NCBI RefSeq assembly: GCF_947179165.1
Contig: NC_077238.1
Coordinates: 47,188,793-47,252,792, forward strand
Direction: 5' to 3'
Source: Solanum dulcamara
Taxonomy: Eukaryota; Streptophyta; Magnoliopsida; Solanales; Solanaceae
DNA length: 64,000 nucleotides
The translations under genes were made by a program, and so were the position numbers. The notes beneath the pieces are model-generated. The model was not told the DNA's origin. It saw nothing but the letters and a program-made list of their open reading frames with translations, and made no database searches. Shown one piece after another: positions 12,511-23,894 of this stretch; within the stretch, counting starts at the first letter, position 1; every line of letters starts with the position of its first letter.

Positions 12511-13760
12511 ATGGTTCATACACGTAGTACTACCAATGGCGATGACCCACTAGGGTCAAAAAATCCTAGAGGCCTTTCCCGTGGCATAGGCAGGGGAGCA
12601 GCACCAATCCCTAATCTATATATAGCTCTTGACCATGTAGATGAGCATCAAGATACCCCTATTCCTCCTCAACCAGAGGGGCCACTTTCAGCAGCACATC
12701 CTCTAGCCAACCAGTTATGACCCCAACATTACAAACGATGATTGCTCAACTCCTCACCACTATTATAGTTATACCACAAGCCCTAGATCTAGTTATTAAT
12801 ATATAAGCAATGCAGGACCAATTTGTGTAGAGAACACCCGAGGTTCGGCCACCTCCACTAGCTGTTGTACCCCCACCAGCAGTTTTAGAGGTTTTTATAT
12901 CCTTATAGGAACAAAAGATGTTGGTGGTATTTCAGAGACTATCACCTCTTACATTTTCCGGGGCCATTAGCGAGGATGCCATAGAGTTTATGACTACCTT
13001 CCAGAGGAAGCTCCACTCCTTAGGTCTTATAGATGCTAGAGGTGCCCACTTCACCATTCACTAGTGTCGTAGGTCAGCCATGCAGTGGTGGCACTCTTAC
13101 TTATAGACCAGGACATCTAGGTCACCACTGTTGTCATGGGCTTAGTTTTCAAAGGCAGTCCTAGCTAGATATATCCCTAGAAGTATTAGGGATCAACTTC
13201 AATATCAGTTTACTCAACTGGAGCAGGGTCAAATAACAGTCGCCAAGTATAAGGACAGATTCCACCAGCTATCTTAGCATGCCACTATAATTCTACCCAC
13301 TGCACGATGTTTTATGTGTGGGTTAAGACATAAAGCATTTGGATTTTGTAGGCCAGTCTTCTCTAGATGTGGTGGACCATGCCCGCGATATAGAGATTAT
13401 TCATCGTCAAGACCAAGGGGCCAATGATAAGAGGCCCACGTATCGGAGCAACAATAGTAGGTCCCAATCTAGGGGCCATGATAGTTATGAAACTATCATG
13501 CCCCGCCAATGATTCCATTATGATAGATACCAACAGGTTCAATCTAGCCAGTAAATTTAGGAAGCCCTACCACCTGTTGAGGGTAGATAGCCCCAGTTGG
13601 GGAGTTCTACTGCAGGTCAGAGTTTGAGAGGTTCGCATCTAATTCCTTTCTATAGTGAATAGGTTACTATAGGGTGCTCAACTTTGGGTTGTTATGATTG
13701 TGGTTAACTTGATCCTTGGGATAGAGAGTGTCCCGACTGGGCTAGACCATTGGCAGCAGT
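12511..13760 (+). pseudogene. Broken gag of gypsy chromovirus O
   Basis: The reading starts at the ATG of MVHTRSTTN. A proline-rich leader follows, then a capsid region (about 12930-13300) with a retrotransposon gag signature: SPLTFSG, a tryptophan pair near AMQWW, and a QFTQLEQGQITV-like stretch. A CCHC zinc knuckle lies near 13690-13734 (CYDCG, then a stop, then a late cysteine). Gag would form the particle and bind RNA. In-frame stops occur repeatedly, many of them TAG, and frameshifts are present, so no product is expected. The order and motifs fit a Ty3/gypsy element of the chromovirus group. Confidence 0.82.
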
Positions 13761-13899
13761 ACCACCCCACCCAAAGGCGTAGATCGGGGTCAGGGCCATG
13801 GCGATGGACATCATGGTGTTTAGGGAGGTCCACAAGGAGGAAGGATGGTTGGTAGGTCAGATGGTACAAGAAGGTCGATAGGGATATTCAATGCTTCTC

Positions 13900-14160
13900 C
13901 AATGAGGGCAGAGGCCGAGGCATCAGATGATGTCATCACAGGTATTATCCTTATATGTCAGCAGACTGTTTCAGTTTTATTTGATCTAAGTTCCACTTAT
14001 TTTTATGTGTCTATATATTTTGCTCCCCGTCTGGGTATTTTTTATGAGTCAATTGAGGTATCATTGCATATTTCGACCCTAGTAGGTGATTGTTTAGTAG
14101 TGGATCAAGATTTTGTGTGGTAACTATTCAGGGGCATGAGACTTGAGTAGATCTTATTTT
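13900..14160 (+). pseudogene. Broken aspartic protease domain of O
   Basis: The stretch translates with VLFDLSSTYFYVS at about 13975-14010, the place of the catalytic triad in this family. The normal third residue (glycine or serine after D-S/T) is not intact: the remnant reads D-L-S-S. A short frame is open from 13845 to 14123. It follows gag and precedes RT, as expected in gypsy pol. Inactive. Confidence 0.65.
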
Positions 14161-14519
14161 ACTTGATATGCTAGACTTTGATGTTATTTAGGGCATAGAT
14201 TGTCTATCCCCTCACCATGCGGTTTTGGACTATTATGACAAGACTGTTATCTTAGCCATGCCTAGCATTCCCCTATTCTTATGGTAGGGTGCTTATAGTC
14301 ACTCACCGACAGGGATTATATCCTTTATGCGGGCCCAAAGCTAGTTGTTTCTAGGTGTTTGACTTACTTATTATATATCCATAATGTGTCCAGAGAGGCC
14401 TCTTCTTCTAATTCAGTCTCTATTGTCAGAGAGTTTATTGATGTCTTTTATACCAAGCTACCTAGCCTCCCCTAGAGAGAGATATTGACTTTGCTATAGA
14501 GTTAGAGCTGAGTACTAAG

Positions 14520-15110
14520 CCCATTTCTATTCCACCTTACCATATGGCCCCCACAGAGCTCAAAGAGCTCCAACTTGAGGATCTCCTAGGTAAGGGCTTC
14601 ATTATTTTTAGTGTGTCTCCATGGGTTACATCTATCATATTTGTTAAGAAGAAGGATGAGACTATGTAGATGTGTGTTGATTACAGACAATTGAACGAGG
14701 TGATAGTGAAAAATTATTATGCTATGCCTCATATCGCTAATCTGTTTGACTAGCTTTAGGAAGTTGTTGTGTTTTCTAAGATTGATCTGAGGTGGGGCTA
14801 CCACCAATTGAGGATTAGAGTTGCCAACATTCCTAAGACTATTTTTCATATTTGTTATGGCCATTATGAGTTCCTTCTAATATCTTTTAGTCTTACTAAT
14901 TCCTCTATAGTCTTTATAGACCTTATGACTCGTGTATTTAGGCCTTATATTGACTTTTTCATGATTGTATTCATCGATGATATACTAGTATACTCACGGA
15001 GTATAGAGGAGCACATGTTTTTTTGAGGATTATGCTCCAGAGTTTGAGAGATTAGCAACTTTATGCTAAATTCTCAAAGTTCGAGTTTTGGTTGGAGTTT
15101 GAGGCATTTC
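14520..15110 (+). pseudogene. Broken reverse transcriptase domain of O
   Basis: Typical gypsy RT landmarks appear in order: VDYRQLNEV near 14675, [15 protein letters not shown] at 14770-14815 and the catalytic FIDDILVYS at 14970-14996. The aspartate pair is still present, but the frame has two TAG codons at 14751-14753 and 14757-14759 and a frameshift around 15026. The domain would copy element RNA into DNA. Dead. Confidence 0.88.
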
Positions 15111-15379
15111 TAGGACACGTCGTTCCCAAAGAGGGTATCATGGTAGATTTGGCAAAGATTGAGGCTATTCTTATTTGGGATAGGCACATATTTGTTATAG
15201 AGATTCGTAGCTTTATCAGATTAGCTGGTTATTACAAGCATTTCATTGAGGGTTATTCCACCATTGCAGCCCTATTGACCTATCACAGATGTTCCCTTTG
15301 TATGTTTTGGGAAGTGTGAGTCGAGCTTTTGGAGGCTCACAGAGTTGTTTACCACCTCTCCTATTCTAACTCTTCCAAA

Positions 15380-15740
15380 TGAGGGGAAAAGCTTTTCAGT
15401 ATATTGTGATGCTTCTGGTGTAGGTCTTGGGTATGTTCTGATACATCGGGGCTGAGTTATTTCTTATGATTGTAGACAATTGAGAGAGCACGAATGCAAC
15501 TACCCCACTCATAACTTAGAGTTAGAGGCGATAGTTAACGTGCTCAAGATATGGAAGAACTGCTTATACGGGGTCCATTATGAGATATAGACAGATCACC
15601 GTAGACTATAGTACATTATTATTTATACGGACCTTAATTCTAGGCAGCGGCGCTGGATTAAGCTTTTAGGATATTATGACATCTCCATTCTTTACTACCC
15701 GAGCAAGACAAATGTTGTAGCAGACGCCTTGAGCCAGAAC
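15380..15740 (+). pseudogene. Broken RNase H domain of O
   Basis: Translates as YCDASGVGLGYVL (about 15400), then HNLELEAIV with the second acidic residue, then TDH near 15595, and ends with VVADALSQ at about 15715-15740. These are the usual landmarks of the gypsy RNase H, which removes template RNA. Stops interrupt it at several points. Confidence 0.8.
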
Positions 15741-16029
15741 GTGGGGAGTATGGGTAGTATGGCCTAGTTTCTTACTCTAGAGCGACCCACTTTTCTTGGA
15801 CCTCTAGTCTTTGGCTAATAGGATGGTCAGGTTGGACATCTCAAATTCTGGATTGATTTTGGCTTATGTGGGATCTCAGTCATCTCTATTAGATTAGATT
15901 CATGTCCAACAATTTGAGGATGGAGTATTGGTAGAGCTTAGAGAGTTTGTAGTGCAAGGCGAGGGAGGCTAGGCTTCTATAGATTCAGATAGGGTACTAC
16001 AGTTTGATAGTCTAATTTGTGTTCCCAAA

Positions 16030-17290
16030 TTTGGAGACTTAATTTATTTAATCCTACACGAGGCCCATGATTCCATGTACTCTATTCATATGGGTACCAC
16101 GAAAATGTATCAGGATTTGAGACTACATTACTGGAGGTGTAGTATGAGAAGTGATATAGCTGAGTATGTGTCCCGTTATTTAAGTTACCAGCACATTAAG
16201 GTCTAATATCAGAGGCATGGTAGGGTGATTTAGAGATTATTCATTCCTGAGTAGAAATAGGAGCCTATCACCACAGACTTCATGATGGGATTTCCTTAGA
16301 AACTCAAAGGTAATGATGGTATTTGGGTCATCATTGATCTATTGATCAAGTGAGCACACTTCCTATCGATAGGTTCCACTTTCACTAAAGGTGGTCTGTC
16401 TTCACGAGGTACCAATGTCTATTATAGGGGGTCTCATTTTACTTCCAATTTCTAGAGAGCCTTTCAGAAAGATTTAGGCACCCGGGTTGATCTTAGACGA
16501 AATTTCATCCACAAACCGATGTCCAGTTAGAGCGTACTATTCAAGTTTTGGAGGATATGCTGCGAGCTTGTTTATTGGAATTTAAGGGTTATTGGGAGTA
16601 GTACTTGACTTTGGCTGAGTTTGCGTACAATAATAGCTACCACTCTAGTATTCAGATGGCCCCGTTCAAGGCCTTATATGGTAGGCATTGTTGCACTCTA
16701 GTTGGTTGGTTCGAGTCTTCAGAGCCTGGGCCGCTTAGTATTTATTTACTTACGGATGCCTCAACTAGGGTCCGAGTTATTCAGGATAGGCTGAGGACAG
16801 ATTAGAGTAGGTACCAAAGTTATGTTGATCGTAGGCACTAACCCTTATACTTTGTGGTTGGGGATCATGTATTCTTATAGGTGTCTCCCTTGAAAGGCTT
16901 GATGACATTCGATAGGCAGGGTAAGCTTAGCCCCAGGTATATTGGGCCTTTTGAGATTCTGAGGAAATTTGGAAAGGTTTCTTATGAGTTGTCTCTACCT
17001 CCATAATTTTTAGCTATACATCCTAATTTCCATGTTTCAATGTTGTCCTCGTACATACAAGAGGAATCTCACGTGCTCCGATATGATTCTATTGAGGTGG
17101 ATGTTCGCCTGACTTTTATTGAGGAGCTGATTGTTATTCTAGCTAGAGATGCTTGTCAACTTCATTCTAAGTCCATCTCTATGGTTAAGGTCCATTGGCG
17201 CCACAGTCTGATTGAGGAGACTACCTAGGAGACTGAGTAGGAGATACAGAAGCAGTTCCTATGCTTATTTGAGCCTCTATGTATATCCTT
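16030..17290 (+). pseudogene. Broken integrase with chromodomain-like tail of O
   Basis: An HHCC-type zinc region begins near 16050 (HEAHDSMYSIHMG); the cysteine pair is not clear. A catalytic-core piece follows at 16270 (ITTDFMMGF) and 16605-16700 (LAEFAYNNSYHSS, LYGRHC). A gap near 16395 suggests a deletion between the first and second catalytic residues. The carboxy end (17040-17228) reads SHVLRYDSIEVD and VKVHWRHSLIEETT, like the chromodomain-bearing tail of Tekay/Del elements. The gene is broken by a TAG at 16599-16601, among others. Confidence 0.78.
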
Positions 17291-17332
17291 GTCTTTACTT
17301 TCGCGGATGAAAGTTCTTTTAGTAGTGGATGT

Positions 17333-18261
17333 TGTAATGACCCTCCAGGTTATTTTCTTAATACTACTTATGTTTTTTCATTTAGAGCATTCCTATAGTG
17401 ATCCTCAGTTAGTTATGACCTACTAACATCGCAAGCTCGATCTTATGGTTGTTCATTTAGTTTTTAGGCCCGTTTCTCTATTTTGGACATCATTTAGAGC
17501 GTTCCTATAGTAACCCCTAGTTATTTATGACTTGCTGGCCCCGCTAGCTCGATCTTATGGTTGTTCATTTAGGTTCTAGGTGTGTTTCTGTATTTTGGAT
17601 CTTTTAAACCTTCAAAAGTTAATTTCGATCATAACTTTAAGTAAACAACATCAAAATGGAATTCTAATGGTTCGATCATGGTTGGCATGAGTATCGAGGT
17701 AATCAATATAATTTTTGGGCCATTTGGAACTTTTGCTTTTGAAATTTGGCCTATGGTTGACCTTGGTCAACATTCTTGGAAAATGTGCTCAGATAAAAAT
17801 TCCAACAAGGCGGTTAGCTCTTAAATGTCGAATTTGATTTAGAACGATCCTTTATACGCTTCTCGAGGCTTCTAATCTAAACTCAAGGCCCATTATGGAA
17901 TTAGGCTCAAAATGACACTTGGGTGTAGGAGCCACTATCAATCATAATGACCTTGTATCGAAATTTAAACTTCATCATTGAGTTCAAAAAGTTGAATTTT
18001 GTGGGGTAGCATATCTTTTTTGCATGGACGGGATTTCGAATGAATTTTGCGCACCCCGTCAAAGTATTTGAACTTGGTAAAAATCAACATTTTAGTTGAT
18101 ATATGGTACAGGGCAAACCTCCGCGATTGCGGGTCCTTGGCCGCATTCGTGGAGGCCCAGATTGTTTCTCTCTGCATTCGCGGAGGTATGTCTCCTTTGA
18201 CTCCGTGTTCGCGGACCTCTGGCCGAATTCAAGAGAGTCAAACCCTTGGTCTTTTAATAAA
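17333..18261 (+). mobile_element. O 3' LTR, segment 1
   Basis: Starts TGTAATGACCC right after the element's coding tail; the usual position of the polypurine tract holds agtagtggatgt. It contains two copies of a roughly 115-bp stretch (near 17386 and 17500, attcctatagtgatcc and gttcctatagtaaccc). The GC-rich cgcgattgcgg region at 18120-18235 is typical of Tekay-type LTRs. It ends in tttaataaa, the target copied by the MULE. No gene. Confidence 0.8.
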
Positions 18262-19678
18262 GGCAAAACCCATCGGTGGCCCCCTAAAGTTGGCATCAAC
18301 TTTCACTTAGACACCTCAACTAGGCTTTGTTCATTTTAGACACCTCATGTAAGGCTCCGATGTGTCATTTGACACTTTTTTGAGAATCACCAAAATATAT
18401 TAAGTGTGTGTAATACACTCGTCTGATGTGTCAAAAGCAGCGAATTAAATAAAGACACGTGCCATATATATATATATATATATCAAAAATAAATATCAAA
18501 CAATGACTTTTGAATAGAAAAAAATGACCAATAATTTGATACACATGGCTTTTTTTATCCAAATAATTTTTTTAAAAAATAAAACCCCCACCCCCACACC
18601 CTATCAGAGGTCTTCCAACACCACCCACCCCTCCATCATCTTCTCCAACCCCACCCATCCCTTGGATTTATTAATTGTGTGAAGCAAGAAAACCCCAGTT
18701 CCAGATGACCCATTTTTCAAACCAGATCCTCCGAGAAATATGGCCCTCATGCCTACTCCACTACCCTGTAATTGATGTTGAGGATGCCGTTGATGAATCT
18801 TATCTCCACTTTGGCTATGCCTACCAATTGTTTGTTTTTTTTCAAACTACTTTGTGTGCTGTTTTTTTAGTTTTGAGTTTTTGAACTGACTTGTTGTCCC
18901 CTTCACTCTTTTTTTCAGTTTTTCTGTTGTTGGTTGATGTTTCGAGTGGTACACCTACACATAATTAATTTAGTTAGATGATATAGACTTATCAAGAAAC
19001 AACCCACAAACTTGTTTAGTTTTTGAATTCATACTTGAATTGGTCGCTTCAAATCATCAAAAAATCCGACGAACCTCGATTTTTTCCAACAAGACTAATA
19101 CAAATCTAAAATTACTCACTATGAAATTAATAAATCATAAAAGCTATGGAAATTCATTAAATGTTTGCTTGTGATTAAATACATGAGAATCATCAGAATG
19201 GGAAGAAGTAATCTTTCCACACAATTCAATGAAATTTCCAAGAAAGTTCCAACAATTTGCGAGACCTTCCAAAGTTTTTTCTTAGGCATTTTAACCCAAA
19301 AAAAACTAAAAATAATATTTGAAAAAATGTTTTTAAAAATTATTTGAATTTGAAGTGTGTAATTGAACAAAATTTAACTTTTTTTTGTAAAAAAAAATGT
19401 AATTTTGTTAGTACAAAAAAGTTTACTGGAAAAATGAGTTATATATATTTTTTCAAACTTGAAACTAGTGAAAGAAAAAGAAAAAACAAGTTTTTTTAAT
19501 AAAAAACACTCTTCATGTGCTTAAAATGGGTGTAGCACACGCAATGTGCCAAGTCAGCACAAAGTGTCAAAATGATACATCGGAGCCTTACTTGAGGTGT
19601 CTAAAATGAACAAAGCCTAGTTGAGGTGTCTAAGTGAAAGTTGGTGCCAACTTTAGAGGGCCACCGATGGGTTTCACC
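18262..19678. mobile_element. Non-autonomous MULE-type TIR element, 1,417 bp
   Basis: Terminal inverted repeats of about 115 bp: the left arm starts ggcaaaacccatcggtggcc (18262), and the right arm read in reverse starts ggtgaaacccatcggtggcc (19678). The arms differ at only a few positions through the gacacttt motif. The element is flanked by the perfect 9-bp direct repeat tttaataaa at 18253-18261 and 19679-19687, the size typical of Mutator-like transposition. The interior is AT-rich with a C-rich patch near 18580-18660 and no transposase, so it would need a helper in trans. It sits inside the O 3' LTR, whose sequence resumes on both sides. Confidence 0.9.
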
Positions 19679-19687
19679 TTTAATAAA

Positions 19688-20465
19688 ATACCAGGGACGA
19701 ACTCAACCTTATTTTATATTTTCAAACATCGATTTTTCCTCCAATTCTCGACCAAATTTGGTCATCCAAGGGCCTAAGTACAAGGAAATTACGTGAGGAA
19801 TCCATTGGTGAGCAAGAAAACTTGATTAGGAACTTCGTGTGAGGTAAATTCGCTATCTTAGCTACTGCCATTATCATTTTTGAGTTGGGATTTTGATGGA
19901 TTTTGGGGGATTGTTTCTTGGTCATTTTATCTCTATTTTCAGTGATTCTTGAGGCTAAATTGTGAGTTTTTCTGCAAGGAACATCGTAATATACTTGGTT
20001 TGGGTCATGCGAACTTTATTTTTGATAAATTACTACTCCGAGATGTTGTCATCTTTGTTTCTTTTAGCTTGAATTGTGGGAATTTCTATTCATGCTTGTT
20101 TCGTGTTGTTTTCCAACACCGGGTTGTGTTTCAATTTGATTATTGAGATTGGGTGCTATTTTTAACCAGTTTTTGGGGTCAATTTTGGATTTTGAATGCG
20201 GGTCCCACATTTCTTATTTTAGACAACTAAATTAATCTATCTCTAAAAATTATGAATTTAGTGTCGAAATAACTGTAAAGATGTTGTAATTCTCTTTTTG
20301 ATATCTTAGCAGCATTTCAAGGTTGTTTAGAAAGGAAAAGCTCTGATTCCTTGAGTTGGAGCACGCACGGTCGGCCTACAGGTAGGCTACGACGTTCCTT
20401 TCTTTAGATTGAGAAGAAATGTGTGAAATCATGTTGAGGTTGATGGAATTTGGGTTGGGTAGCTT
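19688..20465 (+). mobile_element. O 3' LTR, segment 2
   Basis: O LTR continues after the MULE (accagggacgaactcaacc and onward) until LINE-1. Its last 18 bases, atttgggttgggtagctt (20448-20465), are the LINE-1 target duplication. No gene. Confidence 0.78.
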
Positions 20466-21197
20466 TTTTTTTTTTTTTTACGGGAACAGACCCTACACGA
20501 GGCTCCCACCTCTCGTGCACAGTCAGGGGTTGAGCAGCACCCCAAGCCTTAAAATAGATAACAAAAGTAAAGTACAAGGAGGGGGACATAAAACCTTACC
20601 TCCGATCCTATGTTGGTTGATAAGTCGGCTAACCTACTAAGGTCGGCTAACTCATCCCCGATACAAAAAGGGCTAACTATAATTAGAAAGCAGTAAACCT
20701 ATGAGAGGACTCCTCCCAGTACAAATCGACTAAAAAAGCATAAATGAGGGAGACTCTCCCCTTCCATGAGAAAACAAGAAAGTAACCTACACTAGTCCTA
20801 TTCAAATATGCTACAAATTAGACATAGCTACATTAGAAGAAGAACAAGTATACGAAACTTCTATCTTGCATGGGATGGGAAAAGTCTTTTCATCTTTGCC
20901 CTTCTTAGTCTTGTCGTACCAAGTAAATCCAAAGGAACTATGTAACCCATCAAGAACCTGTTAATCAGCCAAGGAGGGTGAAAGGAGGAGAAGTATATGG
21001 AACTGGAGCATTCAGCAGCCTTGGTATTTTTGATGAAAGAGGTGCTCCAAGAAGCTTGGAAGCAAGGGGGCTACTGTAGGTGTGAGTCCCCTGCATTCAT
21101 GGTTGTTGCCTCTTTTTGTTTGAAGCTTTGTGACCCTGCACAAGTAATCAACCAAGCAAGGATCTCCAATAATATTGTTACTAGTAGTGACTGCAGC
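20466..21197 (-). other. LINE-1 3' untranslated tail
   Basis: The last 730 bp of the element. It shares long stretches with LINE-2 60560-61018: gggagagtctc, a tactgggaggagtcct block, caacataggatcggaggtaa, and a terminal block with tgctgctcaacccctgac and gtgcacgagaggtgggagc before the poly(A). Just before the tail it can form a hairpin, cgag and ctcg pairing around aggtgggagc. Conservation at the 3' end suggests the part recognised by the element's own reverse transcriptase. Confidence 0.8.
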
Positions 21198-21842
21198 CTA
21201 TTGCATCTCAGCCATGTAGCTGTTGGTGCTGTGATGTAGCTTCTGCACATAGAGACATACAACAGAAAAAAAATAGAATTGAAGATTCATTTTTAATGTC
21301 TGGTGGATGGATTTCCATGTGTTGGGAGTTGTCTTGCTGATCTGGAATGGTGTTGTTGTAGGCTCTGGTATGTGTGGATGTTGTGTCCCTTTGTATGAGA
21401 CTTTGTGTACTTTATGTGCCTGCACATAACAATTAGAAGAGCAGGGAGCTTCAAGAGTTTTGGGGTGCAATAGATCTGCTGCAGGTGTTGCAGTCAAGGA
21501 ATTGGCATGGGTGGAGAGCTGATGTGTTGGTGAGGTCCTATCTTGGAAGGCTGCTATCTCTATGTTGATGCCTTTTATTTGCCAAGGTGACCCATTAGCT
21601 GTTGTACCTACACAAAAACCATCAAAGGAAAACAACCAGCCAACAAGACAGAAAAACCAGGATGGGCCTATAGCAGTCTTGGAGTTTCTATTTGATTTGG
21701 TGGTTGTACCTTTGATGTCCTCCATGTATTTGTTGTTAATGCATGTTGATGTATCACTCCAGTAACCTGCAACAATACAACAAACAAACAAAAGCAAGAA
21801 AGAACTTGCACAAGCTAGCAAAATAGAAATGACCTCTAAGAG

Positions 21843-22070
21843 TGGTTTGGAGCCTGTTTGCTTTTTCAAGGTCACTCGCCTAACGTCTACAATTATCCAA
21901 TTGAGCTGAAACTCCTTGAGACTTGCACAAACATGCTTTTCTTTTGTCCTGCAAGATTTTGAGGCTTTTTGCACAAGTTGGAGTTTCCAAATAGCAAATT
22001 GGTTCCTCTTTAGGATTAAGACAACTGACTTTTTCAAGGTCGCTCGCCTAACGTTTCCAATTATCCGTTT
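21843..22070 (-). repeat. 168-bp repeats of LINE-1, distal pair
   Basis: Two tandem units, marked on the plus strand by ctttttcaag at 21861 and 22029, each followed by the conserved ctcgcctaacgt. Same unit as at 22749/22917 and in LINE-2. Confidence 0.88.
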
Positions 22071-22734
22071 GAGATGAGACTTCTTGGGCCTTACCCATAT
22101 AGTATTTGATGCAATCCTGCAAGCTTTGGAGTCCTTGGTGCAGGTCCACATGATCCCAATCACCCTGCACATCATACCCTGCTGTGGCTTGGTCATAGGC
22201 TGCTGTAGGTCCTTGGGTAGCTCTATGTTACTTCCATAGTAGAGGGGGTTAAGATGCTTGTTGTTGCTAGCTACTCCCAAGAGGAGACCCTTCCTTGTGG
22301 TCAGGAACATCTCTTCAGAGTACCTGCACAAGCTAGACAAACTAAAGGAGAAATCCCATTGCTGATTCCTGTGCTGCATCTCTACAGCATTCTTATGTTG
22401 TTGTTGCTGTAACTCTGTAATGTAGTTGCTGCTGCTGTAGCATCTACATGTGATGTTGTTGAGCTGTTGCAGGTATAAAGGTAGTTGTTGGTGAAGTCAA
22501 TCCAATCTCAGATGCTGCAATTCCAACACAAGGCTTAAAGTTGCAGGATACTTCCAAGAGTGCTGTACAGCAGAAACATTGGAAGTACAATTGTTGTTGG
22601 TGTGTCTCCTCTTGTTGTTACTGTTGTTAAAGCATTCCAAGTTCTGTATTGTGGTGTATCTGCATAAACCAACAAACAAAAACAAGAAAGAACTTGCACA
22701 AGCTAACAAAAGGGAAAGGACCTCCAAGAGTGCT

Positions 22735-22965
22735 TTGATGCCGGCTAACTTTTTCAAGGTCGCTCGACTAACGTCTCCAATTGTTCGTTTGAGGTTAAAC
22801 TTCTTGGGCTCTGCAAATACAATATTTTCTGTAATCCTACAACTTTTGGAGGCCTTTTCCACAAGCTGGAAGTTCCAATTTGTGAAATGCTCCATCTTGC
22901 GACTTAAGTCGGCTAACTTTTTCAAGATCGCTCGACTAACGTCTCTAATTATCCTTTTAAGCTGA
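22735..22965 (-). repeat. 168-bp repeats of LINE-1, proximal pair
   Basis: Two tandem units marked by ctttttcaag at 22749 and 22917, each with gctcgactaacgtct. The most conserved part reads in element sense gacgttagtcgagcg followed by accttgaaaaagttag. Confidence 0.9.
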
Positions 22966-23312
22966 AACTTCTTGGGTTCTGCAGGAGTTGTATTTGCTAA
23001 AATCTTGCACAATCTGGAGTCATTTTGGTGTAGCATGGTGTATTTGTTGAAGGTTGCTGGTTGCTTCTGGTCTCTGTTGCTGTTGCTGAGTGGCTGTTGC
23101 TGTTGATCAGTTGCAGTCACTATTGTTGTTGTATTATGGCATATGCAAGTGATAACTACTCTAGCTCTTACTTCTAGCAGTATGTTCTTAGTTCTACTGA
23201 AGCAGTAAACAAGGGAGACTCTCACCTTACAATGGGAAATAACTAGATGGAATAAGAAGAAATAAAACAGAATACTCATAAAAAGTCTATTACACATTGA
23301 GAATGAGATCAG

Positions 23313-23894
23313 TCAAGAGGATAGTTTGATCCTTTTCAGAGTTTTCCTTCTGAAACTTGCCATTCCTAGCTTGTCTATCTTGATGTAGCCTTTTTTTTCC
23401 TGTGGTAGCTGCTGGAGATTGTAGAAGTGTTGTGTATCATTGAACATGTGGCTGCATTTTGCTAAGGTATCTGCAGGATGGTTTGCTTCTCTGAAAATAT
23501 GTTTGCACTGAAAGAGTTCCAAATGTTGGACCAAGGACTGTAGCTTTGTAACATATCTATGAATGCTCCAAGGTGGCTTGAGGTCTTGTTTTAGCCACTT
23601 AGTCAATAATTCAGAGTCCACTTCTAATATCACTCTATTATATCCATGTTGAAGGCACCAATTGAGGCTAATAATTGCTGCCTGCACCTCTGCTTGGTTA
23701 TTAGTACCCATTCCCAATGGAGTTGCAAAGGCATATATTAAGTTGCCATTGTGGTCTCTTAATATTCCCCCTACTCCAATTTTCCCAGGGTTGTCTAATG
23801 CACTCCCATCAGTATTCAATTTCACAATGGGAGATAGAGGTCTGACCCACATAACTTTGGTCACTCTCATGTCTTGTTGACACTTTTCTATCAT
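23313..23894 (-). pseudogene. LINE-1 RNase H domain (end of ORF2)
   Basis: A 193-codon open stretch with a plant-type RNase H. All four expected acidic landmarks are visible: LNTDGSALDNPG, the E of NNQAE, EVDSELL and the aspartate of ANHPADTLAK. The domain would degrade RNA in the RNA-DNA hybrid. A basic tail ends KRIKLSS and TGA. It belongs to ORF2 and is separated from the zinc-binding part by breaks between 23895 and 24047. The domain itself looks undamaged, although the whole ORF2 is not. Confidence 0.9.

Larger units (their letters stand above)
6283..12564. repeat. Tandem 6,282-bp unit, copy 2
   Basis: This is the second copy of the unit. It diverges from copy 1 only at its end: after 12564 the O gag reading continues uninterrupted, whereas copy 1 jumps back to the unit start. 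Copy 2 is therefore contiguous with the natural downstream element, and copy 1 is the extra one. Confidence 0.97.
21198..23297 (-). pseudogene. LINE-1 ORF3: long repeat-bearing frame after RNase H
   Basis: One frame stays open for about 700 codons except for a single TGA at 22497-22499. Upstream it is in the same frame as the RNase H domain, separated by that domain's TGA (23313-23315). It contains 56-residue repeats with the core IIGDVSRATLKKLA, at nucleotide spacings of exactly 168 bp (21861 to 22029, 22749 to 22917). The two pairs lie 888 bp apart. Each pair is followed by a hydrophobic segment, LLACASSFLFLFV-like. The homologous frame is open in LINE-2 (58509-59807). I do not recognise the family; it may be a third protein, a read-through tail of ORF2, or conserved RNA. 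Confidence 0.55.

Noticed and set aside
18590..18890. Host gene fragment in the MULE (69-codon frame at 18675)
   Set aside because: No recognisable protein, low complexity around it, and no intron or exon signs. It cannot be excluded without a search.
22579..22965. Plus-strand frame over the LINE-1 repeats
   Set aside because: LINE orientation, poly(A) and homology with LINE-2 all support the minus strand.
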